NCBI GenBank assembly: GCA_018398805.1
Contig: JAGFBZ010000555.1
Location: forward strand, 1-64,000
DNA length: 64,000 nucleotides
Reading direction: 5' to 3'
Origin: Hirundichthys speculiger
Taxonomy: Eukaryota > Chordata > Actinopteri > Beloniformes > Exocoetidae
This document shows, piece after piece, positions 9,816 to 21,600 of this stretch (the stretch's first letter is position 1; each line of letters begins with the position of its first letter). The notes beneath the pieces were generated by a model. It made no database searches, was not told the DNA's origin, and worked only from the letters and a program-made list of their open reading frames with translations. The position numbers and the translations under genes are program-made.

Positions 9816-12291
9816 GTAAGGTCCAGGACCAGGTCCGGCCGGCGGAGACCACCTCGAGGACCCCGCTGAAGGGACTTCATCCTCTGGTGCCCCTGGAAGC
9901 CGCGGAGAGGAGGAGACACCAGAGGTAAAAGCGCCATAAACAAACCTGTTGTTGGTGTGTTTTTGTTTTTCCAGGCGAGGGATGAAAAAGCGGCGGATGA
10001 AAATAATTAAAGACGAGATTTAAGAAGGCTCTAAGCACGAATCTGATTTGTTTTTCTCCTCTTTGATCAATTGAACATTCTAATTTATACACAAGAAGCA
10101 TAAACTTACCTGACGGAGGCTCAGTGCATTTAAAACCCTAATATTCTTTTTTTAAACATATGGTCAGCCAGATGTATAAATTGTGATATTCTAAGTCCAT
10201 GGAAAAAGCTGCAGGATGAAATTAGACTGCAATTGAATTACGGTCGCTGTCTGGAGCCTTTTTCATTTAAACGAGGAAGGCTGCGAGCGCCGCCCCAAGT
10301 CTGGACGCGGAAACTCCGCAGAGACATCATCTGGACTTTAAACCTCCAAACAACCTTTATTCAACAAGAGCTTCTCTGTTGCATGTCTCTGAATCACCTG
10401 CTTCTCTGTAGGCAGTGAGGATGTTCTCTCTCATCATCTGAGGTTTCCGACACCAGTGGTCTAAAATAAACAAAAGAACCCGTATTCTCCTCTTGATTGT
10501 CTCTTATTATGAGGTCAGAAGTGAAAGCTCACCTGCAGGGCCCCAGAGGTGGACAGACAGTGGGGGGTAGGGGGGACTTCTGTTGTCAACTTCCTGCATT
10601 TGTCTGTTTGTGCATACACACAGGCGGACACAGGAGCTTTTCTTCTTTCTACAGAGCCCATTTCTACTGATCTGTCCTGCAGTGATGACGTATTCCCTGT
10701 TTCATTGTTGGCTGGAGTGAATGAACACATGTTGCTGCACGTTTCAGCTGTTGTGATGACAGAAGAGAGACTCCACCAGAGCTGCTTACATTTTGAACAC
10801 AAAGAGGCTTTTCTTTGCTTTTCATCACACTTTCAGTCATTTTGATATGAAGTGGAGATATTGCAGAGTAACGACAGCATAATTAGACGGTCAAAAATAC
10901 ATTTACTGGAATCCATTTGATCACTGATTTATGTTTTCAGCAATTTCTCAGTTGTTCACTGGCTGCAATTCATTCTCAGATGTGAGGATTGTTTAACCTA
11001 ATGGCTGCAGCATAAACTGAATATCTTGGGATTTTAATTTGACAAAAAAAAGAAAAAGAAAATCCTACATAACAGCATAATAGGAAAAAACTAAACCTTG
11101 AGATAACACATCCTCGTCACTGTGTTTGTCTGAAATAATTCATCCAGAGCCATCATCATCTAAAAATGTGGCCAAATTCATACTTTGCAGCATTTACTGT
11201 ACCTCTGAAGTGAATGTGCAAATTTAGAGCTCTGATTTTAAAAGTGGCACTGCACTCAGATGAGGGGCGTGGCTTGTGGTGAGCACCTGACCCCGCCCCC
11301 TAGAGCCTGCTGCTGTGAACAGAAGTAGAAAAGGGAGCTTTGGATCATTTCTCATAGGATTAAAAAATAATAATAAAATAAAATAAAGCATGTCACAGAT
11401 ATTTCATTGAGACCTCGGGAAGTTGTGTCAGCTTTCAAAAAAGCGCCATAATATGTCTTTAAACTGGATCATAATTGGACTGTTTTTAACTGGACTCTTC
11501 TGAACTTGTTTACGTGTAAAGTTCCTTGAGATTATTTTTGCTTTGGCCCATTCATATAAACTGAACTGAACTGAATCAGGGTCAGCTTCCACTACATTAC
11601 AATGTTTTATAAACTTTAATGTCTGACAGTTCAAACTAGCGTATTGTATTTCATTAATTGAATAAAAGATGTCTTATGAAAAAAACTCAAAACAGGACAC
11701 TGATTTTCACTTGATAGTTTCGGTTGGATTTTTTTTTTTTATTAAAGTGTATTGATGTAAAAGAATTGACATATGTAATTATTGTCACTGATGAACATCC
11801 TCACAGAATCGTGCGATAAGTAAATCATCATTTGGCCAACAAAAAAAAAAAAGAAGTCATAGTGTTCTTGTTTTGTTTTATTTAGTCCAAAAACAAAACC
11901 ACTGTCATAAAGCCATAAATCCTTGCAGCTGAGACCTGCAGCCAGTAAAGATTTGGCCATATTTACCTGATAAATGATTTCAACTCACTGACTCCTTGGT
12001 TTCTCTCCTGCTCTCCTCTCGTCTGCCCTGAGTCGTCTCTGCTCACTGAGACGCTTTTTCTTGCACCTTGTCAGCCTTTCTGTGATGCATCCTTTGTCGC
12101 TCTGTTTCCTGTCATTGAATATGCCTCTCACACATCAACGTGCACACAAACACATGCAGCGAACTGCATTTCCTTTAGGGTATCTAACCTCGACTAGCTA
12201 TTTTCAGTAAGGCTCTGACAGGTTGGGTTTTTCTTTTTTTTTAGTTTTTTTCAGACAACGTCTGTCTTTCTTCATTTTACATTCCCTGCAG
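9816..12291 (+). other. slc29a4: Probable slc29a4 intron 1
   Basis: This is non-coding, with no repeat I can name. A CCCCGCCCC box (GC-box type) lies near 11290-11300 and a GGGGCGTGGC box near 11266; both could be KLF/SP sites. The right end has a textbook pyrimidine tract and CAG at 12291. Confidence 0.4.
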
Positions 12292-12625
12292 ATCCTTCAT
12301 CATCTGAAGCATTCCTGCATCTCCTCCAGGACGTGGGATTGGCTTTAACGTGTTCGGCAAGTGTTCGGCGTGCATCCTTCACGTGCAGAGATGGGCTCGG
12401 TGGGCGCAGAGCGCCGCAGGCCCACGCCGGCCCAGACGCCCGAGGAAAGGGATGTGTGGATGGATGGAATTAAAGGTGGATGGAGGGATGTGGGGAGGGA
12501 GGGCTGGAGAGAGGGAAGAGAGAGCGGTGTGGTGCAGAGCTACAGCTTCGATTCGTACCAGCTGGAGGAGGAGGAGATCAGTAAAGATGCCCCGGAGCGA
12601 GGAGTGCTGGCTCTGTCCGAGCCTG
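12292..12625 (+). CDS. slc29a4: slc29a4 exon with start codon (coding 12391-12625)
   Basis: The acceptor CCCTGCAG ends at 12291. A 99-nt 5' UTR precedes ATG 12391. The exon encodes [20 protein letters not shown], a Trp/Gly/Arg-rich insert (12451-12528, [13 protein letters not shown]...), then [16 protein letters not shown] and ends with donor GAGCCTG|GTGAGG in phase 1. SFTFDSHQLEE is the human counterpart of the [10 protein letters not shown] motif, so the cytosolic N-terminus is recognisable. The Trp-rich insert is absent from human. Confidence 0.9.
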
Positions 12626-15600
12626 GTGAGGAGCCTCTCTTCTGACTTACTGTACTGTTTATAAAAAAGTCAAGCATGAAAAATAAGTCTTAATGTTGTT
12701 GCAGCGAATATAAAAAAAACATGTCCAGGCCTCCCGTAATTCTTGTGTAAGACGGTTTTATTGAATTCAGCATTGAACTTTCTCTGGCCCTCATATGCTA
12801 AAGTCTTTGTGACCTCAAAGTAGACATGAGAAGCTCTTATTAGGGTGACAGTGCACTTTTCATTTTTAAATCTTTGTGCCACTAGTGGCCTTTATTTCAC
12901 ACTCAGAGGGAGACAGGAAATCAGGGCAGAGAGAAGGGGGAAGAGTCACAGGCCAGGAATCGGACCTGCGACTGCTGCAGGAGGACTGTAGCCTCTGGAT
13001 ATGGGCCACCTGCCCAAACCACTGCTATCAGAGAGCTTTAGCCAGAGTCAGAAGATGTTTGTGAGTTTTGGTGATGGAACCAATGTGGGATTGAAATGAA
13101 AAGGCTGTCTATGATTTGACCACAGACAGCAATAAAACGAATGTTGGTGATCTTGATAAAAGGCGGTCTGAAACCTATGTTGAGCGCTGAACTCAGAGAG
13201 CCTGTGGGTGGACATACAGGGGTTGGACAATGAAACTAAAACACCTGGTTTTAGAGTACAGTCATTTATTAGTATGGTGTAGAGCCTCCTTTTGTGGCCA
13301 ATACAGCGTCAATTTGTCTTAAGAATGACATATACAAGTCCTGTTCAGTGGTCAGAGGGATTTGAAGCCATTCTTCCTGCAGGACAGTGACCAGGTCTCT
13401 ACGTGATGCTGGTGGAGGAAAACGTTTCCTGACTCGCTCCTCCAAAACACCCCAAAGTGGCTTAATAATGTTCAGATCTGGTGACTGCAGGCCAAGGGAG
13501 ATGTTCAACTTCACTTTCATGATCATCAAACCAATCTTTCACCAGTCTTGCTGGGTGTACTGGTGCATTGTCATCCTGATACACGGCACCGCCTTCAGGA
13601 TATAATGTTTGAACCATTGGATCCACATGGTCCTCCAGAATGGTCCGGTAGTCTCTGGCAGTGACGCCCATCCAGCACAAGTATTGGACCAAGGGTATGC
13701 CATAATATGGCAGCCCAAACCATCACTGATCCACCTTCATGCTGCACTCTGGGCATCAGTCTGGGTGGTCCGCTTCTTTGGGGCTTCAAACTCTCCCTGA
13801 TGTGGGGAAACAGTAAAACTGGACTCATCAGAGAATAATACATGTTTCACATTGTCCACAGCCCAATATTTGCGCTCCTTGGACCATTGAAACTGACGTT
13901 TGGCACTGGCATGAGTGGCCAAAGGTTTGGCTATAGCAGCCCGGCCGTTTATACTGACCCTGTGGAGCTCCTGACGGACAGTTCTGGTGGAAACAGGAGA
14001 GTTGAGGTGCACATTTAATTCTTCTGTGATTTGGGCAGCTGTAGTTTTATGTTTTTTGGATACAATCCAGGTTAGCACCTGAACATCCCTTTCAGACAGC
14101 TTCCTCTTGGGTCCACAGTTAATCCTGTTGGATGTGGTTCGTCCTTCTTGGTGGTATGCTGACGTTACCCTGGATACCGTGGCTCTTGATACGTCACAAA
14201 GACTTGCTGTCTTGGTCACAGATGCGCCAGCAAGACATACACCAACAATTTGTTATCTTTTGATGTTGATGTTGACCCATGATGTTGTGTGCATTGCAAT
14301 ATTTTAAGCAAAACTGTGCTCTTACCCTGATAACTGAACCTTTACACTTTGCTCTTATTGGTGCTGTGTGGAATTAATGAAGACTGACCACCAGGCTGGT
14401 TCAATCTAGCCATGAAACCTCTCACACTAAAATGACAGGTGTTTCAGTTTCATTATCCAACCCATGTATGATCATGGATTTTGGCAGCCATTGCTTGTTT
14501 TATAATTGTACAAACGAAAGGGAGGTTGACGATCGATCAGTAATTGTTTAGATCATCTGGAACCAGATCTGCTGTCTTGAGGACTGAAGTTGCTGCAGCA
14601 GTTTTGGACATGAAGGAAATCAAGTCTGACTACAAGAAGAGTTGAGAGCATCAACCATGAGGGAGGTAGTAGGTAGTAGGTAGGTAGACAGATGAAAGCT
14701 GTGGGTGTAGGGTGCAGAGAACTGATGAAGGGTGAAGGAGAAGAGAGATCAAGGGAGCAGAGGGCCATAAAGCAGATTGTTCAGTAAGTGATTTGCACAT
14801 CTGTGAGGGCATCATCAGTGCTGAATGACCTGTATAGGTTTATTATTCTGTTGTCCAGACAGAAGCTTTTCCAGCAAGACTATACTGAGGATGTTTTCTT
14901 TGGGTCTTCATGTCAGAGTCAAAACATCAAGTCCATCAATAGATCAACTTTGTTACCATAGTGATAAACTCATCTCTTGAGACTGTGTGAAGTACTCCCC
15001 TCTTTAGCCTGCTTTAAAATCTAGATGCTCAGAAATCATTTGGAGCAGTTTACAGGGGTGTTACAGGATTAGAAAGGGATTATGAACTGCTACATAAAGA
15101 ACTTGCTCCTCACCATTTATCCATGAAACTGATTCAGATGTAAACCACAGGAGTGTTTAAATGAAATCGCTTGGATGGCTTGTCTATGATCAGCTATTCC
15201 TCTCTTCCAGCAGAACAAGGAGAGCAGTCTGGTACGGTACTGACTCCTCCCTCAGTGGAGCAGAGGGGTCTCATCCTTCATCCCTTCATCCTTCATCCAG
15301 CTTCAGATGTTTAGAAGTCAATCTTATGTCCGCTGTTTGACTACAGCTATCTCTACTTTCTTGCTCTGACCCTTCACTTCCATCTTACCTCTTTAGACTT
15401 TGAAGAACCGATCCCTGATGACCGCTACCATGGCATCTATTTCGCAATGTTATTGGCCGGAGTTGGTTTCCTGCTTCCCTACAACAGTTTCATCACTGAT
15501 GTGGACTACCTGCACCAAAAGTTCAAGGGTATAAAAATGCATGAGCGTGCATGAACCCGCATGTATCAATGCCGAAAGGCATCTGTGAAGAATGAACTAT

Positions 15601-18600
15601 TAGATTTTGCTCTGAGGAGCCACACCTCTTACGTGCATCTGTGCATTTCAGGAACATCTATTGTGTTTGACATGAGTCTGACGTACATTTTGGTTGCTCT
15701 GCTGGCCGTCATCCTCAACAATGTGTTGGTGGAGAGACTCAGCATGCACACCAGGATCACAGTAGGTAAGACACAGCTGTGTGTGTGTGTGTGTGTGTGT
15801 GGTTCCATGTGGACGTTTCTGTTCCAATTCATTAATTAATGCTTCATTAATGATAAGCCTCAAGGTACAAAGGGAGCAAAAATAGGAAGTTGTTATGGAA
15901 AGACAGAGAAAAATCCACTGTGTCATGGTTGTTCTTGGGTTTTTATTCATAACAAGCAGACTTTGCCAAAGACTCTCAATTCACGAGGGGTCGTCTTTCA
16001 AAGATGTGGGTATTTTTCTGTTTGTTTTTTTCATTTCTTAAAAAAACCAACAAAAAAACCCATACTGTTTAAGAGATGAGATGCTGGGGAGATTTCAAAT
16101 GTGGTGCAAAATTATTATCAGAGATGGGTTTTTTTTTAAGTCTTCTACATGTCTTTGTTTTATAATTTATCATCAGTGTGCACACTATAAAAGAAAGAAC
16201 ATCCTTGAGCAAAAAAGGAAAAATAAAGTTCTATGAAAAATGAAAACCTCCAAGGAGCATTGGGGCGTCTCTCGACATGCTCTGCCCTAACAGGGAGCAT
16301 ACGAGAGCGAGATTTCACCACAGTATTTTCTGTAACTTAAAATAGCTTTACTTGCATCCTTGAGGGAGCATCTTTTGAAGTGTCTTGTCAACTTGAGAGC
16401 TTATCTCTGGAGTTAACAAATTTGTAGCTCAGAAACAGGATCCTGCACAGGCAATAGTGTTTCTCAATTTGTCCATGTCAAAAACAGTCATGTGGAAAAG
16501 AAAGGACGCGCTCAGGTTTTACTGAGGTTTATGTGTCAGAACACTTTCCCTTATAATCACCTGATACCAACTGTTTTGGGTCTTCGCCCTCTCGTTCACA
16601 CCTGTCTCAAATTAGGGGATCATTGTCAGACTTGTGCAGACCTTGATGCCAAGTGAAGGAGATGATCCATTAGTTTGAATCAGATGTGTTGGGACAGGGA
16701 AACACCCAAAAACATGCACGGACGTGGTACTTGAGAACCAGGCTTGAGAAACACTGATCTAGTCAACCTGATTGAAGTGCAGGAGGAGCTGAAAACAACT
16801 TCTTCACCTGACTTTATGAGCTAATTCATGTCTAACTCAGATCATTGATGTCATCACCACTGGTCGCATTTTCTGCAGGTTACATTTTGGCTTTGGGACC
16901 ACTGATATTTGTCAGCGTCTTTGATGTCTGGCTGGAAAAGTTCACCACCAAGCAAGCTTATATCACCAATCTGCTCTCAGTGGGAGTGGTAGCCTTTGGA
17001 TGTACAGGTACTTCCAACAATTATGTTTCTCTGTTTAAAGGACAAATGTCATACTCATCTACAGGTTCATAACTTCATTAGTTTCAGACTCCTTTACCGT
17101 CTATTCACTTGGCCCATCTCGCCACTTGAATGAAAGCTTTAGCTCTGTGGTCACATTTCTCTCGTCTGTTTGCTGAGTGACAGCGAGGCAACACATTCAG
17201 ATGATCCCATGGCAGATCACAGATGTGAATGTTTAGCTTGGCCCCTGAACCCCTCCCAGGCCAAACCAGAGTCAGTTGCAGGAGTCTCACAACAAGCCAT
17301 ATTATTTCAACATAAGAATCCTCTGTCAGGTCTTTATTCACAGCTCAGAAGTCAAGTTCACCGAAGGTGACAGCTGGCTGTTTGTCACCATTAAACTGTC
17401 ACTCACAAGACCACGCCCCCAAATATGCACACATCTAAATTGAATTGAATGATACTTTATTGTCATTGAGCCAGCGTCCCAGCACAATGAAATTACATTT
17501 CCATTACATTGTCCAAGAAAACATACAGAGACAAACAAACAACATATCAGACATGGGTCTGTATCTTTATATAATTTTACATGATGTGATACGCAAACAG
17601 GACAATTGTGAAGGATATAAAATCTTGACCGTGACATGAAGCTGGGCGGAGATAAACAATGGCATAGTTGGATAATTAGACTGATCTGGGTCTGTGATGT
17701 CATCATACCCTGGATATGTGGTCGGCTCAGTGAAAGACATGCCTTCAAACTCTGGGAGCCCCAAAAGTAAGACCGTATTACAGTCACTCGTAAAATAAAA
17801 CCACGCTGCGATCAGAGATGGACATCAGCAAGCAAACTGGCTGGATGTAACATGACGGGAACATGCTTGTCAGTTCACAGTGATGATGAATGCAGCATTT
17901 TATCAGACATGTCAACAGAGCAGCGGCAGACGAGCACAAAGCCAGCTGAGGTTTTTCCCATCCTCCTCTGCTGCTGATGACTCTAACACAGTGAAATGAG
18001 CTCCTCTTTGCAGCTGTGAGAGCTTTTCAGCCAGCCAGAGCAATAGTTTAATTAGTGGAGGTCAGGAGGTCAGAGCTGCTTCTCTCAAGTGGAGTGTGGA
18101 GGTCCAGCAAGTGGAACCTATTAAATAAATTGTGTCGTTAAAGTGTTCGCCCTCTGTTTGCATTGATAACTACTTCCATCTCCCTCCCCAGTGCAGCAGT
18201 CCAGTTTCTATGGTTACATGGGGATGTTGCCCAAGAGGTATACGCAAGGGGTGATGACTGGAGAAAGTACGAGCACTTATGAAAACTAAGTATCTGTGCA
18301 CACACCTACATTCCTGCCCTTGCCGGTTTGACTCATCGTCTTTAATGCTATCACATCCATTTTTGCGCACCAACCTCGCAGGCACAGCTGGGGTGATCAT
18401 CTCCCTGTCTCGCATCTTCACGAAGCTGCTGATCACCGATGACAAGAAGAGCACCCTTATCTTCTTCCTCGTCTCCATCAGCATAGAGATGCTGTGCTTT
18501 CTGCTCCACCTGGTTGTCCGTCGCTCACGATTTGTCCACTATTACACCAGCCTCACGCAGGGCAACGGTCCGGCCAAGTGTCATGACCCACGGGACAGTG

Positions 18601-21600
18601 GAACGGGATACAGGGTCCACCACGATGTCAGCACAGAGGAAGTAAGATTTGTAAGTTTGTGGACAGTTTCTTGATTAAGTCAGGTGTGTTTGTGTGTGTC
18701 TTGCTCAGTAATCCCATGTTGGTACGAACTTAAAAAAAAGAAAAAAACATCCCTGTGGACCTACAGTACTTTTTTATCTGGCTCCACTGTTTGCTTTCCA
18801 TCAGCGGTTGTGCTGCTGCGCTGTTTATATGCGCAAAACAGCACCATGTTGTTATGAATTATGCTGACAAAGGCGCGCAGCAGGAATGGCTAATAATGCA
18901 GCTTTTGCAAAGTTTTCTGACTTTGCAGCTTGAACACGGTCAACGTGAGTGTGAGGTTATTCCCTGGTGAATGAGTACTGTGAGCCTTTTCATTCAGTTA
19001 TTGACAAAAACAACAGGAGAACATTTAGTGCTGTATGTAGATGCCTCTAATCTGAGTGGAAAGTGAGTTTACAGGCTGCCTTTTGGCTGCCACTCAACTC
19101 GAGAAACTTTTGAGGGAGAAAGGACAAAAGATTTAGCAAGAGGGTTATCAGGGCGACTGGCGACCTGTCCGGGGTGTACCCCTGTCTTTCACCTGAAGAG
19201 AGCTGAGATAGGCTCCAGCAGACCCCCGTGACCCTGCACAGGACTGAACCGGCATGAATAATGGAGGGATGGATGGTTATCAAAGTTCAAACATGAAAGA
19301 TAGAAAGTGATGTATGTGATACAGCGAGAGCGTGGAGAGAGAGAGGTTGAGGTGGTGGTGGTGGTGGGGGGGGGGGGTGTCTTGTTGATTAAAAAGAGAG
19401 ACAGAGGAGGTGAGAGACGGTGCACAGTGGCAGGCTGCCAAGAGGAGGAATAGCACTGGAAACACTAAACTTTGCAATTTCTGGATAAATTGCAGTGGGA
19501 TTGCTGAGACTGGCTGTTCCGCATCTCTTGCTAACAGCTTGAAATTTCAAATGGGACCTATCAAAGCCGCTGCTATTGAGAGATAAAAGCATAACTCCTA
19601 AAGACGTGGCCTTGCAACCACAATGCTTTAACACACATCAGTGTGACTTTTGTTTTCCTGATGTTAAAATCTGTGACCATATAGGCAAATGAATGGGTGT
19701 TTTTGTGTCGTTTAGAGATTTAAAGAGTAGGTCTGTTGGCTCAGAGAGATGGAGCAAAAGTCTTTCCTTTATTTTCATGTAGTCATGTGAGAACTGAGCT
19801 TTGCATTTTCCTTTAGCATTTTATTTTCTTTTTTGACAGCTTTGTCCACTCTGCTATATTTATTTTTATTATTCAGAGTTTCATGTTCAATTTTTTGTCT
19901 TAAAAAAAGATTCATATATGTAAGTTTGGAAAGGTAGAAGTGCCCCACTTTTTCTTTTTTTTACAAAAGATCCAATAAGAAGCTCTTATTTCACAAAAAT
20001 ACTAGATGGTGTCTTTCTCTGCCGCTCTGACTGTGACACATGAAGGCTTTTCTTTTTGTTTTGAATCTCTAGTCAGTTCAGTTTGTCTAAGACAGAGTCA
20101 GATCAAAGCAATCCATCAAAAGGTTTTTCCATTATAGTTTTGGCGCAACACTTAAGCAATATTTCAAAGTGTCCACAAAGCTCATCTGTGAACTGACTGC
20201 GTATCCATTAACATGTTTGTTATGCAACAACGTTGTGTTTCGTGATAAATCTTTCAAAGAATAATAAAGGTGGATATCCAGAACCTCTTTAATTTGGCAG
20301 CTTAATTTTTCATTTCTGCAACCTCTCTAGTCGTCATCAGTTTTGCTTTAAAAAAAAAAAAAAAAAAAGGCCAGGTCCTTCTATGTGGATCCAGCCACGT
20401 CAGAGAGATTCCTGAGAGGTCATTGTTCACGACTTCTGCAACTGCATCAGGATTTATGGAGGTTCACGACAGGAATAAATGGACTTCCAAACACACAGCA
20501 TGAATCCAGAAAAGCAAAAGTTAATGACTTGTAAACGGCAACAACAGATTCAGTTACTAGGCAAAAGCATGAATCTTGTTTTACACCTTATTGGCTGTTC
20601 AGAACATTACCCCGGGTGAAAATGGTGTCAAAAACAGTTGTGTTTTTTTTTTTTTTTTTTGGCTTTGTTTTGTTTTTTTAGCATAAAAGAGCCGTGTTTT
20701 ACAGTACCTCACCAGGGCCCCGTAAAGAGCTGCGTCCTGTAATGGCTTTAACTGGCATGAAAACAGGATGCCCTGCAAGGTTTTAGGCGTTCTTTGGGGA
20801 TGTAATAAACCCTACGAATTCATCTGGCAGGACAGTTTTATGCATCTTTGTGGCACAAAAAGGGGGAAGGTTAAATGTGAGGCCTGTAAGAATGGGTGAA
20901 ATGTGACAGCTTTGGCTTTTAATATCTTAGCAGTCATCATGAGAACGAGTTGGCCCTCGAGCAACAAAGTGTTGTGAGATTACTGAGAAAATGGAAAAAT
21001 GATGCCTGGAGAGAGGGTAACAAGCAGGAGACGAGTCAAGATAATCAAAAGAAAATGAGAGAAAAACAGGGGCGGAGGAGCTGGATCCACTCCGTAGTTT
21101 TGTTTGAATCAGCACTCTGTAGCCTGAAGACATGACGTTAATATTCCTCCTGACGTTGTGCGAGTGTGTTCAGAGCCTTCAAAGGCAGACACATGGCCTC
21201 AGGCTGTCATCCTTTAATGTGAGCATGTTTCTGTTCGTCGTGACACACAAGGCAACTGTGTGATGGTCGTCCCCTCGTGTTTTGCCGTGGTGTCGCGTAA
21301 GTGTGCAGCTCTCTGTGTCCTGGGGCTGATTCTGGCAGCTCTTTGTTCTGGCTGCTGAGGGAAACCAAGGCGAGGCTCTGTGTTACGGGGTAATCAAGAG
21401 TAGTGGTGCCTTCTGGCCTGCAAGCCCCTCTAATCAACTAATGGATCTGTGTGGGTGTGTTGGATGTGCCCATGAAGACGTGTGTATTGGGAAGGAAGCA
21501 TGTGTAAAGGGACGTGCCCTTATAAGAGAAAATGTGTGTTTTCAAGTGTGCATGTGTGTGTGCATGTGTGTGTGTTGCTCCTGAGCTCATTTGCAGTCCA

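Noticed and set aside
9644..9943. Minus-strand open frame over the G+C-rich block
   Set aside because: Its composition is low-complexity Gly/Arg/Glu caused by the pyrimidine-rich promoter-like tract. It has no domain, and the plus-strand donor at 9816 explains the block better.
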